Shown one piece after another: positions 1 through 10,124 of a stretch of 64,000 bases of DNA; the first letter of the stretch is position 1, and each line of letters begins with the position of its first letter. This stretch comes from Kocuria sp. TGY1127_2 (GTDB lineage Bacteria > Actinomycetota > Actinomycetes > Actinomycetales > Micrococcaceae): the NCBI RefSeq assembly GCF_013394385.1, contig NZ_AP022834.1, positions 1,488,001 through 1,552,000 of the forward strand. The letters run 5' to 3'. A program made the position numbers and the translations under genes. The notes under the pieces are model-generated. The model was not told the origin of the DNA, did not search any database, and saw only the letters and a list, made by a program, of their open reading frames with translations.

Positions 1-86
1 CTTCTCGACACGAGCTTTAATCTCAACCTCAATCGAAGGTTCTGCGTTTCGACCGTCATTGACGCTAGTTACATCGTTGTTCGTCA
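1..86 (-). CDS. N-terminal fragment of an unidentified protein (possibly HesB/ErpA-like)
   Basis: An ATG on the minus strand at 86-84 opens a frame that runs off the window start, giving about 28 residues (MTNNDVTSVNDG, then EIKARVEK). It is divergent from the DUF3043 gene. In many actinobacteria the gene divergent from DUF3043 encodes an iron-sulfur insertion protein (HesB/ErpA), and such proteins begin with a variable Ser/Thr-rich head. The visible part holds no diagnostic Cys motif, so the identity is only a guess from context. Confidence 0.35.
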
Positions 87-153
87 TAGGCGCCACCTTA
101 TGCTTCTGGCGCGGTGGAAAGTAACAGGGCGCGCCATCAAGTATCCTGGACGG

Positions 154-753
154 GTGTTCGGAAGCAAGAAGAAATCCTCAGCTGAAAGCGTTGCCACAGA
201 AGAGTCGTCGGAGTCGATGAACTCTTCAGAGGCCGCAAGGGCCCAAGGCAAGGGCCGCCCTACTCCAACTCGTAAAGAGAGAGAGGCCGCCCGCAAACGT
301 CCCCTTGTGCCTGACGATCGCAAGATGGCCAAGCAGAAGGAACGCGAGGCCGCCAGGGAAGCGCGAGTACGGCAGAACCAGGCGATGCAGACGGGCGATG
401 ATCGTTACTTGCCTGTTCGTGACCGTGGCCACCAGCGTCGTTTCATCCGGGATTATGTCGATGCAAGGTTCAATATCGGTGACTACTTCATCGTCATTTT
501 GCTCGTCATCTTCATTCTCGGCCTGGTGATGCCCCTCCACATCCAGCAGTTCACGATCTACGTCATGTGGATCTTTATTGCAATCTGGCTCCTGGACTTC
601 TTCATCCTGTGGAGAAAACTCAAGAAGCTTGTGATCGAGAAATTCGGTTCCGCCGAAGCGGGATCCGGGATGTATGTATTCAACCGGGTCATGATGATCC
701 GTCGTTTGCGGATGCCCAAGCCGCAGGTCAAGCGAGGGGAATTCCCTTCCTAA
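154..753 (+). CDS. DUF3043 family membrane protein
   Basis: This is a 199-residue protein of unknown function. The first half is rich in Lys, Arg and Glu (about residues 1-110, low complexity, probably cytosolic). Two hydrophobic segments follow (around FIVILLVIFILGLVMPL and YVMWIFIAIWLLDFFIL), then a basic tail. The motif RFIRDYVDARFNIGDYF just before the membrane part is typical of the DUF3043 family, which is confined to actinobacteria. I chose the GTG at 154 because family members usually begin close to FG(S/R)KK. An in-frame ATG at 100 would add 18 residues. Confidence 0.8.
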   Translation: MFGSKKKSSAESVATEESSESMNSSEAARAQGKGRPTPTRKEREAARKRPLVPDDRKMAKQKEREAAREARVRQNQAMQTGDDRYLPVRDRGHQRRFIRDYVDARFNIGDYFIVILLVIFILGLVMPLHIQQFTIYVMWIFIAIWLLDFFILWRKLKKLVIEKFGSAEAGSGMYVFNRVMMIRRLRMPKPQVKRGEFPS

Positions 754-779
754 ACCCTGCGCGGTAGTTTACTGAAGTG

Positions 780-815
780 AGGACGGCAGGCCACTCCTTG
801 GTGGCCGGCCGTCCT
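780..815. terminator. Bidirectional terminator between DUF3043 gene and pyrD
   Basis: A strong inverted repeat (AGGACGGC at the left, GCCGTCCT at the right, with an inner GGCCAC/GTGGCC stem and a short loop) lies between two convergent genes. There is no long T tract, as is usual in high-GC actinobacteria. Confidence 0.7.
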
Positions 816-840
816 CAATCGTTAATACGGTCTGCTGAAG

Positions 841-1929
841 TCAGCTGCGTCGGCGCCTCATTTTCTTCAGGCCACGGTTGATTCGGGCAGCCCAGAACGG
901 GCCTTCGTACAGGAAAGCGGTATACCCCTGAACCAGATTGGCTCCGCGTTGCAGACGCTCCTCCACATCGCCGGCCGAGGTGACTCCCCCGACCGAGATG
1001 ATGGTCATATCTGCCCCGACACGAGCCCGAACAGCAGAGAGAACTTCGAGCGATCTCTTCCGTAACGGTTCGCCGGATAGGCCCCCTGTCCCGCATTCTT
1101 CGATGTCGGTCGGAGAAGATTGCAAGCCCAAACCTTCGCGCCGAATCGTGGTGTTGGTGGCGATGATGCCGTCAAGTTCCAGCTCAACCGCGAGATCGGC
1201 GATCGCCGCGACCTCGGTGTCCGAAAGGTCGGGGGCTATTTTCACCAGTACCGGAACGTGCCGACGCGCGGCCTGTTCCGCTTCGCGTACGACGGCGCTC
1301 AGCAGTGGCCGGAGCGCATCGATGTGCTGCAGATCCCGGAGCCCGGGCGTGTTGGGTGAGCTCACGTTGACCGCAAGGTAGTCCGCCTGGGGAGCAAGCG
1401 TCCGCGTGCTGTGCACGTAGTCCTCGATCGCATCCTCGACGGGCACGACCTTCGTTTTGCCAATATTCACGCCGACGATCGGACGCGTGCGTTCCTTGTA
1501 GTCGTGCCACAGGTCGGCATGAGCCGAAGCCAAACGCGGTCCGATCTGGTCGGCGCCGTCATTGTTGAACCCCATGCGATTGATCACCGCGTGATCTCGG
1601 ACGAGCCGGTGCAACCTGGGCTTGGGGTTGCCGGATTGCGGTTGGCCGGTGACCGTTCCCACCTCCACGTGACCGAAGCCCAGGTCGGTCAGCGCATTGA
1701 TCCCTGTGGCGCCTTTGTCGAAACCGGCTGCCAAACCGAAAGGGGAAGGGAAGACGCGACCGAGTGCTTCCGTGCGCAAAGATTTGTCCGGCGCCGTCAA
1801 CATACGGAGAGCCTTGGAAACTCCCGATTGCCGGCATGCCTTGATTGCTGCGAAACCGATCGCGTGTGCTCTCTCCGCGTCCATACCGGAGAAGGCGATC
1901 TTGAAAAATGTTGGATAGAACCTGACCAC
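841..1929 (-). CDS. pyrD: Quinone-dependent dihydroorotate dehydrogenase (class 2)
   Basis: This enzyme oxidises dihydroorotate to orotate, the fourth step of UMP synthesis, and passes electrons to the membrane quinone pool through FMN. The 362-residue protein has the class 2 layout: an N-terminal extension (FYPTFFKIAF) that forms the quinone tunnel, then a TIM barrel. NVSSPNTPGLR carries the catalytic Ser. Phosphate/FMN loops are seen at VLVKIAPDL and IISVGGVTSAGD. The start is a GTG with AGGAGA six bases upstream. The other pyrimidine genes lie 46 kb away in the pyrR operon, so pyrD is separately transcribed here. Confidence 0.96.
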   Translation of the reverse strand: MVRFYPTFFKIAFSGMDAERAHAIGFAAIKACRQSGVSKALRMLTAPDKSLRTEALGRVFPSPFGLAAGFDKGATGINALTDLGFGHVEVGTVTGQPQSGNPKPRLHRLVRDHAVINRMGFNNDGADQIGPRLASAHADLWHDYKERTRPIVGVNIGKTKVVPVEDAIEDYVHSTRTLAPQADYLAVNVSSPNTPGLRDLQHIDALRPLLSAVVREAEQAARRHVPVLVKIAPDLSDTEVAAIADLAVELELDGIIATNTTIRREGLGLQSSPTDIEECGTGGLSGEPLRKRSLEVLSAVRARVGADMTIISVGGVTSAGDVEERLQRGANLVQGYTAFLYEGPFWAARINRGLKKMRRRRS

Positions 1930-1989
1930 GGATTCTCCTGGGCCTTCGTTTTTAAATATGAATTTGAGGTTGAGGGTTACGATTTGAGG

Positions 1990-2775
1990 TTAAACTGCAG
2001 ATTTAGTTACCGAGTCCACCGCTCCCCCATATCTGCGGTCGCGTTGAGCATATTCTTCGATGGCGTCCCAGAGAACGAGGCGATCCACGTCCGGCCAAAG
2101 GATATTCATGAAGATCATCTCGGCATAAGCGCTCTGCCAGAGAAGGAAATTGGAGAATCGTTGTTCCCCAGAGGTTCGCAAGAACATATCCACATCCGGA
2201 AGATCTGGTTCGTCCAAATACCGAGCGAATGTTTTCTCGTTAATCTGGCCGGGTTTGACGGTTCCGGCTGCCGCATCGGCAGCGATGGCGGCTGCGGCAT
2301 CGGCGATTTCTGCACGACCCCCATAATTCACGCACATCACTAGCGTGCACACGGTGTTGTCCGCTGTCTCCCGCTCACAGGTCTCCAACTGGCGAATAAC
2401 GGACTTCCACAGGCGAGGGCGTCTGCCGGCCCAACGGATACGAACACCCCAAGAATTCAGTGTATCGAGCTGGCGCTCCAAGACGTCGCCGCAGAATCTC
2501 ATCAAGAAATTGACCTCATCGAGGGACCGCTTCCAGTTCTCGGTCGAGAAGGCGTAGGCGCTCACGACGGAAATGCCCATTTCAATCGCTCCTGCTACCA
2601 CATCCAGGAGCGCCTGCTCCCCCGCTTTGTGGCCCTCATTGCGGGGCAATCCGCGCTCATTCGCCCAACGTCCGTTACCGTCCATGACCACGGCCACGTG
2701 ACGCGGTACGAACTTCTGAGGAATGGCGGGCGGGCGTCTTCCCGACGGATGAGGAAAGGGGGCTTGGATAGTCAT
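1990..2775 (-). CDS. uppS: Isoprenyl transferase (cis-prenyltransferase, UppS-like)
   Basis: This enzyme condenses isopentenyl diphosphate onto an allylic primer with cis geometry to make the polyprenyl diphosphate carrier used for peptidoglycan and wall polymers. The family signature [10 protein letters not shown] holds the catalytic Asp; [15 protein letters not shown] and the following AYAE(M)IF block are the C-terminal substrate-binding motifs. Length is 261 aa from the ATG at 2775, which overlaps the recO stop as ATGA. An upstream in-frame start at 2826 lies inside recO and is less likely. AAAGGACC precedes the chosen start. Actinobacteria often carry two paralogues; which product length this one makes cannot be told. 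Confidence 0.93.
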   Translation of the reverse strand: MTIQAPFPHPSGRRPPAIPQKFVPRHVAVVMDGNGRWANERGLPRNEGHKAGEQALLDVVAGAIEMGISVVSAYAFSTENWKRSLDEVNFLMRFCGDVLERQLDTLNSWGVRIRWAGRRPRLWKSVIRQLETCERETADNTVCTLVMCVNYGGRAEIADAAAAIAADAAAGTVKPGQINEKTFARYLDEPDLPDVDMFLRTSGEQRFSNFLLWQSAYAEMIFMNILWPDVDRLVLWDAIEEYAQRDRRYGGAVDSVTKSAV

Positions 2776-3530
2776 AAGGTCCTTTCGAGCAAGGCAAATG
2801 AGCGGAACTCGCGCTCCACGTGCCACTGTACATAACGTCTGAGGAGCACTCCGACGCGGTCCGCAGCGGTGTGATCTTCAACGTCCTGCAGAAGGTCCCA
2901 GTTTCCCGTGGCAACTGCGCGGAGGTAAGTCATCATGTCCGTGCTCAGCGGACGGTCCCCGGCCTGGGCACAAGCGGCGCATACGACACCCCCACCGGAT
3001 ATCGACCACGAGGTCACGTTCTCGGTGTCCCCGCACCGAACACAGGCTTCGGTTGCGATGTACCAGCCTGCAATCCGCATGGATCGGGCCAGGAACGAGT
3101 TCAAGACGTCCTGAGGTGGATGGGTCTGACGAGCCAAGGAAGAGAGGGCCCCCGCCGTCAAGGTGAAGAGTTCTCGCGCGGACTCAGGATCTCCCTGGGC
3201 CACGTGCTCCGAAACCTCCGCAATAGCCGAAGCGCTCGTATACGCGACGTAATCGGCCACGATGGGAGCAGCGTAGGCCTTTCGGGTTACGGCCTGAGTC
3301 ACGGTATCCAGATTCCGGCCGTGGACCAAAGAAACATCCGTGATCATGAAGGGCTCTAACCTCGCACCGAGCTTCGAGTTGCTTCGGCGCACGCCTTTGG
3401 CCACAGCACGTATCAGACCGTGCCCAGCGGACAGACCGACAATGATCCGGTCCGACTCGCCAAGTGGGTACGTTCCCAGGACGATCACAGTCTCGCGATA
3501 CGTCCTGGATGCGGCGGTTGTCGTTGGCAC
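2772..3530 (-). CDS. recO: DNA repair protein RecO
   Basis: RecO loads RecA on SSB-coated DNA with RecR during gap repair. The 252-residue protein starts with an OB-fold region ([41 protein letters not shown]) and has a C-terminal four-Cys zinc site (CVRCGD then CAAC), as in most Gram-positive RecO proteins. It is the first gene of recO-uppS and overlaps uppS by four bases. The GTG start has no clear Shine-Dalgarno sequence; a GATAAT hexamer ends six bases upstream, so the message may be leaderless. Confidence 0.94.
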   Translation of the reverse strand: MPTTTAASRTYRETVIVLGTYPLGESDRIIVGLSAGHGLIRAVAKGVRRSNSKLGARLEPFMITDVSLVHGRNLDTVTQAVTRKAYAAPIVADYVAYTSASAIAEVSEHVAQGDPESARELFTLTAGALSSLARQTHPPQDVLNSFLARSMRIAGWYIATEACVRCGDTENVTSWSISGGGVVCAACAQAGDRPLSTDMMTYLRAVATGNWDLLQDVEDHTAADRVGVLLRRYVQWHVEREFRSFALLERTL

Positions 3531-3536
3531 TCGCCC

Positions 3537-3542
3537 ATTATC
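3537..3542 (-). promoter_or_regulatory. Possible -10 box of a leaderless recO-uppS transcript
   Basis: GATAAT on the minus strand ends six bases before the recO GTG, the spacing expected for leaderless transcription, which is common in actinobacteria. No convincing -35 box is visible. Confidence 0.4.
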
Positions 3543-3564
3543 CCACGGCAGATGTGAGAAAAAT

Positions 3565-3599
3565 ACGACGCCGCCCGCGCAAGGCGTGGGCGGCGTCGT
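3565..3599 (-). terminator. Rho-independent terminator of leuA
   Basis: On the minus strand the repeat ACGACGCCGCCC / GGGCGGCGTCGT forms a 12-bp perfect stem and is followed directly by TATTTTTC. It starts 14 bases after the leuA stop codon and lies just upstream of recO. Confidence 0.88.
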
Positions 3600-3612
3600 C
3601 AGGCGAACTTGA

Positions 3613-5361
<1,749 letters not shown>

Positions 5362-5378
5362 TCAGGACGTTGTATAAG

Positions 5379-5447
5379 GTTGCGGCCGGCGCAACTGATC
5401 TCCGCAGCGAGGTGTCGGCCTAGTCGGAATACGAGGCCTCGCTGCGG
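5379..5447 (-). promoter_or_regulatory. leuA attenuator hairpins
   Basis: On the minus strand an 11-bp perfect stem (CCGCAGCGAGG at 5447-5437, CCTCGCTGCGG at 5412-5402) begins a few bases after the Leu codons of the leader peptide. A second stem GTTGCG/CGCAAC (5395-5379) follows. The GCTGCGG arm of the first stem can also pair with the CCGCAAC arm of the second, giving mutually exclusive folds as in classical attenuators. A ribosome paused at the Leu codons would cover the first arm. There is no U tract after stem 2, so the control could act on termination or on translation. Confidence 0.65.
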
Positions 5448-5482
5448 CAACTAAGCAGGAGGATCACGGATGATTGATTCAC
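5420..5482 (-). CDS. leuL: leuA leader peptide (20 aa, three consecutive Leu)
   Basis: A GTG at 5482 opens a 20-codon frame on the minus strand, VNQSSVILLLSCRSEASYSD, ending in TAG 70 bases before leuA. The CTC CTG CTT run is immediately followed by the 5' arm of an 11-bp hairpin. The arrangement of a tiny ORF, codons of the regulated amino acid, and alternative stems before a biosynthetic gene is the hallmark of an attenuator. No Shine-Dalgarno is seen; TACGTT lies seven bases upstream of the GTG, so a leaderless start is plausible. Confidence 0.7.
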   Translation of the reverse strand: MNQSSVILLLSCRSEASYSD

Positions 5483-5501
5483 GATATTCAACGTACCACC
5501 C

Positions 5502-5556
5502 GCGTCGCATCCCTGCGTGACAGGTCACGGTCTGTCCACATTATGGGATGCGACGC
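5502..5556. repeat. 12-bp inverted repeat enclosing a GTGAC palindrome upstream of leuL
   Basis: GCGTCGCATCCC (5502-5513) and GGGATGCGACGC (5545-5556) are perfect inverted repeats with a 31-bp loop. Inside the loop is the perfect palindrome GTGACAGGTCAC (5517-5528). The unit lies between the end of the LCP gene and the leuA leader. It could be the terminator of the LCP gene, an operator for leuA, or both. Confidence 0.6.
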
Positions 5557-5604
5557 CCATAGCCGACGTCAGCGAATCCGCCAGATTCGAGGCCGCGGCC
5601 GGTA

Positions 5605-7092
5605 TCAGTAAGCGAATGCTTTCTGGCAGGTCTGCTGATCGGCGGTCTGTCCATTCGCGCCGCCGACAATTGAGGAAGAGCCTTCCTTCTTGACCGTGTC
5701 TCCGCTTGCGAAGTCCTTGCCCACATTGACGTCGATTCCGGCAACCGCCGCGCTTTCGACCACTTGGTCCGACCCCAGGCCGAACTTGTTCGCGATCTCC
5801 TGAGCCTGCTGCTGATATCCGGCGGCGTACTGGATTGTGGTGGTCTCCGAGGCCTCGGCCAGATCCTGGTACGTCACGCCGGTGTACCCGAGTTCTTCGA
5901 CCTTGCCGCTCAGGTCCTTGCCACGATTCTCGGTCCCCGATGCATTGGACATATACACGGGTACTGACCGGTCGATTTCCGGCTCGGGTGCCGAACTCGA
6001 CGGGGAATCGGAAGACTCGTCCTGCCCACCGGCCAGTGATCCGTCCTTGCGCAGAGTCTCGAAGACCTTCTCCGCTTCGCCGGAGAGCTGCAACTTGTTC
6101 TCGTCATTGACATATGGCTCTGTGGGAGCCGTGGCAAAAACAATGTCGGACAGGTCAACGCCGGAGAGGATTTTGCCGATGTCCACGAACGTGGCGGGGT
6201 CGGTGAAACCCTTGTCGACGGTGACGTTCTGGGTGACAGCCTCCGCGATACCGTACATTTTGCCGGGATTAGACAAGGTTCCTTGTTCCTTGACCTTCCG
6301 CATCAACGAAGCCAGGAAGCCCTGCTGGGCCTGGATTCGGCTAGTGTCGGATCCGTCGCCGAAACCGTGACGTGAGCGGAGGAAGGCCAGGGCTTGTTCG
6401 CCCTCGACCTCGGAATTGCCCGATGGAATGTCCAGTCCCGAGTATTCGTCCTTGATCGGTTTGTTGACGCAGACGTTCACACCCCCCACGACGGTGCTCA
6501 ACTGTTTCACAGCGTTGAAGTCGACGAGCATGAAGTGGTCTACGTTGATGCCGGTCATCTGGTTGATGGTCGCTACGGTGCAACCCGGCCCGCCGTTGGT
6601 GAGTGACTCATTGATCTGGGTGTCTTGTTCGGCGGGGTATTTCTTTCCGTCCGCCCCTTGGCACTGCGGGATGTCGACCATCAGGTCACGGGGGAAAGAC
6701 ACCACGTTGACCTTCTTGTGGTCCTCGCTGATTTGCATCAGCATCATGACGTCCGAACGAGCGCCGGAGCCCTCATCCGAAGTATCGCCGTAATTGGCGT
6801 TATTGCCCGTTCGGGTGTCGGAGCCGATGACGAGGATATCGAGGGGGCCGTCCGCTAGTTCTTTTCCACCGTCGAGGCCCGACCCGAGATTGAGCGCATC
6901 CGTCTCGACGTTGGACCGCAGACGCATCGCGGCGAATCCACCGGCACCCATGACGACGAGCAAAAGACCGACACAGCACAGCGAGAGCCAGAGCCCACGC
7001 TTGGATTTCCTCGCGCGGTTCTTGTAGTGACGGCCCCGGGCATTGAGGCGCGGCGAAGGCGCTTCATTCGAAGTCTCGGGCGACTGCGGCAC
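5605..7092 (-). CDS. LCP (LytR-CpsA-Psr) family wall-polymer ligase with LytR_C domain
   Basis: LCP proteins transfer polyprenyl-linked polymers such as teichoic acids or arabinogalactan-like glycans onto peptidoglycan at the outer membrane face. The 495-residue protein has a short basic cytosolic head, one transmembrane segment (LWLSLCCVGLLLVVMGAGGF), and the LCP core (DILVIGSDTRTG; GARSDVMMLM; VVSFPRDLMVDIP, whose Arg/Asp bind the lipid diphosphate). A Ser-rich linker leads to a C-terminal LytR_C domain (from about residue 375). The GTG start has GAGAGGAA upstream. It stands alone, followed by an inverted repeat. Confidence 0.93.
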   Translation of the reverse strand: MPQSPETSNEAPSPRLNARGRHYKNRARKSKRGLWLSLCCVGLLLVVMGAGGFAAMRLRSNVETDALNLGSGLDGGKELADGPLDILVIGSDTRTGNNANYGDTSDEGSGARSDVMMLMQISEDHKKVNVVSFPRDLMVDIPQCQGADGKKYPAEQDTQINESLTNGGPGCTVATINQMTGINVDHFMLVDFNAVKQLSTVVGGVNVCVNKPIKDEYSGLDIPSGNSEVEGEQALAFLRSRHGFGDGSDTSRIQAQQGFLASLMRKVKEQGTLSNPGKMYGIAEAVTQNVTVDKGFTDPATFVDIGKILSGVDLSDIVFATAPTEPYVNDENKLQLSGEAEKVFETLRKDGSLAGGQDESSDSPSSSAPEPEIDRSVPVYMSNASGTENRGKDLSGKVEELGYTGVTYQDLAEASETTTIQYAAGYQQQAQEIANKFGLGSDQVVESAAVAGIDVNVGKDFASGDTVKKEGSSSIVGGANGQTADQQTCQKAFAY

Positions 7093-7203
7093 AGATATTC
7101 CTCTCGAACGGACGGCAAAAAACCATTAAGTACTTTACGACCCGAGGCTGATAAGTTTCCTCACGTCAGACCGTGAATTTCCTCTTTCTTCCCCGGATGC
7201 CGT

Positions 7204-8298
7204 CTAGAATCCCAAGCGACCCAGGGCCCGGGGATCACGTTGCCAGTCCTTGGCAACCTTCACGTGAATGCTCAAATAGACTTTGGCTCCGAGCAACGGT
7301 TCTATCCCCTGCCGAGCCTTGGTTCCGATATCCCGCAACCTGGATCCGCGCTTTCCGATAATGATGGCTTTCTGCGAGTCCCGTTCAACATACAGGTTCA
7401 CGTGGACGTCGATCATCGGATCGTCCTCGGGCCGGTCCTCGCGGTCATTCATCTCCTCAACGGTCACGGCCACCGAGTGCGGCAACTCGTCGCGGACACC
7501 TTCTAGGGCAGCCTCACGAACGAGTTCTGCAACCATAACGGCCTCGGGCTCATCGGTCAGATCGCCGTCAGGATAAAGTGGCGGGGAATCGGGCAAATAC
7601 GAGCTCAGTACGCTTGCAACGGACTCGACCTGGAAATCTTTGACGGCCGAAACCGGAATGATGTCAGCCCAGCCGCCCTGACCGTCGTCGACCGGCCCCG
7701 TCGGGACGTTTTCTGAGTTGTTCGAGCCCTTGGCGAAGAGGGCCGGCGGGTCAGATTTTCTGCCCTGGGAGCCTTTGCCCTGGGCCTGCCGACGGCGTGC
7801 ACGCTCTTCACGGGCGCGTCGCTCGGAGGTCATGATTTCATTGCCCAGATCTGTGACGGCTACGAGTTGCTCCGCGAGTCGGTCCGCAGGGACTTTGTCG
7901 GCCTTGGTAACAATAGCGACGATAGGCTTTTTCCCCGCCGCGGCCAACTGTGATGCGATGTAGCGATCTCCTGGACCGATCTTTTCGTCGGCAGGTACGC
8001 AGAAGCCAATGACGTCAACCTCCGCGAGCGTCTCCGCGACGAGATCGTTGAGTCGCTCACCGAGGAGTGTTCGGGGCCGATGCAGTCCTGGGGTATCGAT
8101 CAGAATCAGTTGGGAATGATCGCGATGGACAATGCCGCGGATGGTGTGTCGCGTCGTCTGGGGTCGGTTGGAGGTGATGGCCACCTTCTGGCCGACCAAC
8201 GCATTCGTCAACGTCGATTTTCCGGCGTTCGGGCGCCCGACCAGGACCGCGAATCCGGCGACGAAATCCTCGGGTACGGTTGCTAAATCCATGTTCAT
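7204..8298 (-). CDS. era: GTPase Era
   Basis: Era binds the 3' end of 16S rRNA and assists 30S maturation. G1 (GRPNAGKST), G2 (TTRHTI), G3 (DTPG) and G4 (TKAD) are all present, and the C-terminal KH domain is seen (IIIGKRGSRLRDIG, VYLSIHVKVAKDW). The 364-aa length exceeds the usual ~300 because of a hydrophilic insert of about 60 residues rich in Arg, Gly and Ser (around ARRRQAQGKGSQGRK) between G4 and G5. The start overlaps the stop of the CBS protein as ATGA. It is the last gene of phoH-ybeY-CBS-era, all linked by short overlaps. Confidence 0.96.
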   Translation of the reverse strand: MNMDLATVPEDFVAGFAVLVGRPNAGKSTLTNALVGQKVAITSNRPQTTRHTIRGIVHRDHSQLILIDTPGLHRPRTLLGERLNDLVAETLAEVDVIGFCVPADEKIGPGDRYIASQLAAAGKKPIVAIVTKADKVPADRLAEQLVAVTDLGNEIMTSERRAREERARRRQAQGKGSQGRKSDPPALFAKGSNNSENVPTGPVDDGQGGWADIIPVSAVKDFQVESVASVLSSYLPDSPPLYPDGDLTDEPEAVMVAELVREAALEGVRDELPHSVAVTVEEMNDREDRPEDDPMIDVHVNLYVERDSQKAIIIGKRGSRLRDIGTKARQGIEPLLGAKVYLSIHVKVAKDWQRDPRALGRLGF

Positions 8299-9581
8299 TC
8301 CTCCGAGGGCTCCTGTCCGTCAAGTTCTTCCTGTGGCGGTTCCTGCCATGCGAGGACCGTGCCGACGCGGTTCCGGCGCCCCTCGAGCTTAACGGCTTTG
8401 AGCCGAATCCCGTAGATCTCCGCTGTGGAACCAACGATCGGAACTCGGCCGAGAGCCTTGGCCAGGAGACCGCCGACGGAATCGACGTCGTCGTCTTCCA
8501 GATCAAGGTCGAAGAGCTCGCCGAGGTCGCCGATGCTCATGCGGGCCGACACTCGATAGGCGTCGCCTTCGGCCGTTGCTTCCGGCTCGGCCGTATCGTA
8601 CTCGTCGACAATCTCACCGACGAGCTCCTCAATGAGGTCTTCGAGCGTGACCAGCCCTGCCGTACCACCGTACTCATCAACCACGATTGCGACGTGCGTG
8701 CCCTCCCGCTGCATTTGGGGCAGCAGTTCTGAGACTTTCTGCAATTCGGGAACGAAACGTGCCGGACGCAAGAGATCCGAGACAACGGGGGCGCTGCCCT
8801 GGTGATCACGGGTCAAAATCGCCTCGGCGACGTCCTTGAGGTACAAGAAGCCGCGGACGTCATCGAAGTCCTCGCCTATGACGGGGATGCGCGAATATCC
8901 GGATCGCAAAAACAGGTTGAGGGCGTTGTCCACCGAGTCATCAAGGTCGAAAGTCACCGTGTCGGTTCGTGGGACCATCACCGCTCGAATGCGGGTGTCA
9001 TCCAGCTCGAAAATCGAGTGCAGCATCGCCGCCTCGCTGTCTTCGATCACATCCGTGCCGCTGGCCCGATCCACGAACTCACGGAGTTCTTCTTCCGTGA
9101 AGAACCCGGCGTTCTCGTCCGTGGGCTGGGCAAAAGCTGAGCCGCCACGCATGAGCCACCGTGGCACAGGTCCCAACACGGCGGTGATCGCGCGGAGAAA
9201 ACCGGAGGTCCTGGAGACGACGGCCAATGGATGCGATCGTCCGACGTGACGCGGCGAGACACCAATCACGACGAACCCCAGCAAAGTCGCGATGACGACG
9301 GCAATCAGCGCCGAAAGCCATACCCAGGGTATGAAACGCAGAAAGAGAATAGTGAGGACGACCGAGACGAGGGATTCGCAGAGAATCCGAGCGAATCTCA
9401 GGGCATGCATATATGGCCGAGGGTCTTCGAGGACCTTTTTGAGGCTTTGGCGCTCGTCGGCCTGGGAAGCCTTCTCCGCTTCGTGACGTGGCAAATAGGT
9501 AAACGCCGATTCTGCAGCGGTCAGAAGAAATGCCACGCCTAGCAGAATCAGGGTCGCGATGGCGAGGAGTGCCGTGATCAT
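8295..9581 (-). CDS. Hemolysin-family (CNNM/CorC-like) CBS-domain membrane protein
   Basis: The 428-residue protein has an N-terminal DUF21/CNNM membrane domain (hydrophobic stretches within residues 1-150), a pair of CBS domains (about 190-320; [36 protein letters not shown] in part), and a C-terminal CorC_HlyC domain. Relatives are linked to magnesium or cobalt transport; the name hemolysin is historical. Its place between ybeY and era is conserved in actinobacteria, but a role in ribosome maturation is not shown. The ATG start follows the ybeY stop by six bases. Confidence 0.9.
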   Translation of the reverse strand: MITALLAIATLILLGVAFLLTAAESAFTYLPRHEAEKASQADERQSLKKVLEDPRPYMHALRFARILCESLVSVVLTILFLRFIPWVWLSALIAVVIATLLGFVVIGVSPRHVGRSHPLAVVSRTSGFLRAITAVLGPVPRWLMRGGSAFAQPTDENAGFFTEEELREFVDRASGTDVIEDSEAAMLHSIFELDDTRIRAVMVPRTDTVTFDLDDSVDNALNLFLRSGYSRIPVIGEDFDDVRGFLYLKDVAEAILTRDHQGSAPVVSDLLRPARFVPELQKVSELLPQMQREGTHVAIVVDEYGGTAGLVTLEDLIEELVGEIVDEYDTAEPEATAEGDAYRVSARMSIGDLGELFDLDLEDDDVDSVGGLLAKALGRVPIVGSTAEIYGIRLKAVKLEGRRNRVGTVLAWQEPPQEELDGQEPSEE

Positions 9582-9587
9582 ACCGTG

Positions 9588-10124
9588 CTAATGCCTCGTT
9601 TCCACGGGCGCGGGGTGGCCCAGAAATTCTTCCAGGATATTCCGTTGCAGGGAAAACATTTCTCGTTCCTGCTCGGTCGTGGCGTGATCGTACCCGAGGC
9701 AATGCAGGATTCCATGGAGCAGAAGCAGACACAGTTCATCAGCCGTTGAGTGTCCAGCGGCCTCGGCCTGCCGGGCCGCGACCGTGGGACACAGGGCGAT
9801 ATCGCCAAGAGTTCCCTCCGCGAGTTCATCCGGCGTTCCCGGACGCATCTCGTCCATGGGGAAGGACATCACATCCGTGGGACCTCCGAGGTCCATCCAC
9901 TCGATGTGAAGCCGCTCCATCTCGGCTTCGCCGATAACAGTGATCGATAGCTCCGTCTGAAAAGAAACGTGGAGCGACTCGAACGCGAAAGCTACAAGCC
10001 TGCGCAACTGGGCCACATTGACCGCAGCAAAAGCCTGTTCTTCTGGGCCCGTCCCGGCTTCGGGGCTGTCGATATCGACGAAGGGGAGGCTCTGCTCTCC
10101 AGCGGTCTCGGCGGGGAAGCTCAC
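9588..10124 (-). CDS. ybeY: Endoribonuclease YbeY
   Basis: YbeY is a zinc-dependent single-strand RNase needed for 16S rRNA 3' processing and 70S quality control. The three-His zinc motif HGILHCLGYDH is intact, and the family block WMDLGGPTDVMSFPMDE precedes it. Length (178 aa) is slightly above the family's ~150 because of an N-terminal head. The GTG start overlaps the phoH stop (GTGA). Confidence 0.95.
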   Translation of the reverse strand: MSFPAETAGEQSLPFVDIDSPEAGTGPEEQAFAAVNVAQLRRLVAFAFESLHVSFQTELSITVIGEAEMERLHIEWMDLGGPTDVMSFPMDEMRPGTPDELAEGTLGDIALCPTVAARQAEAAGHSTADELCLLLLHGILHCLGYDHATTEQEREMFSLQRNILEEFLGHPAPVETRH

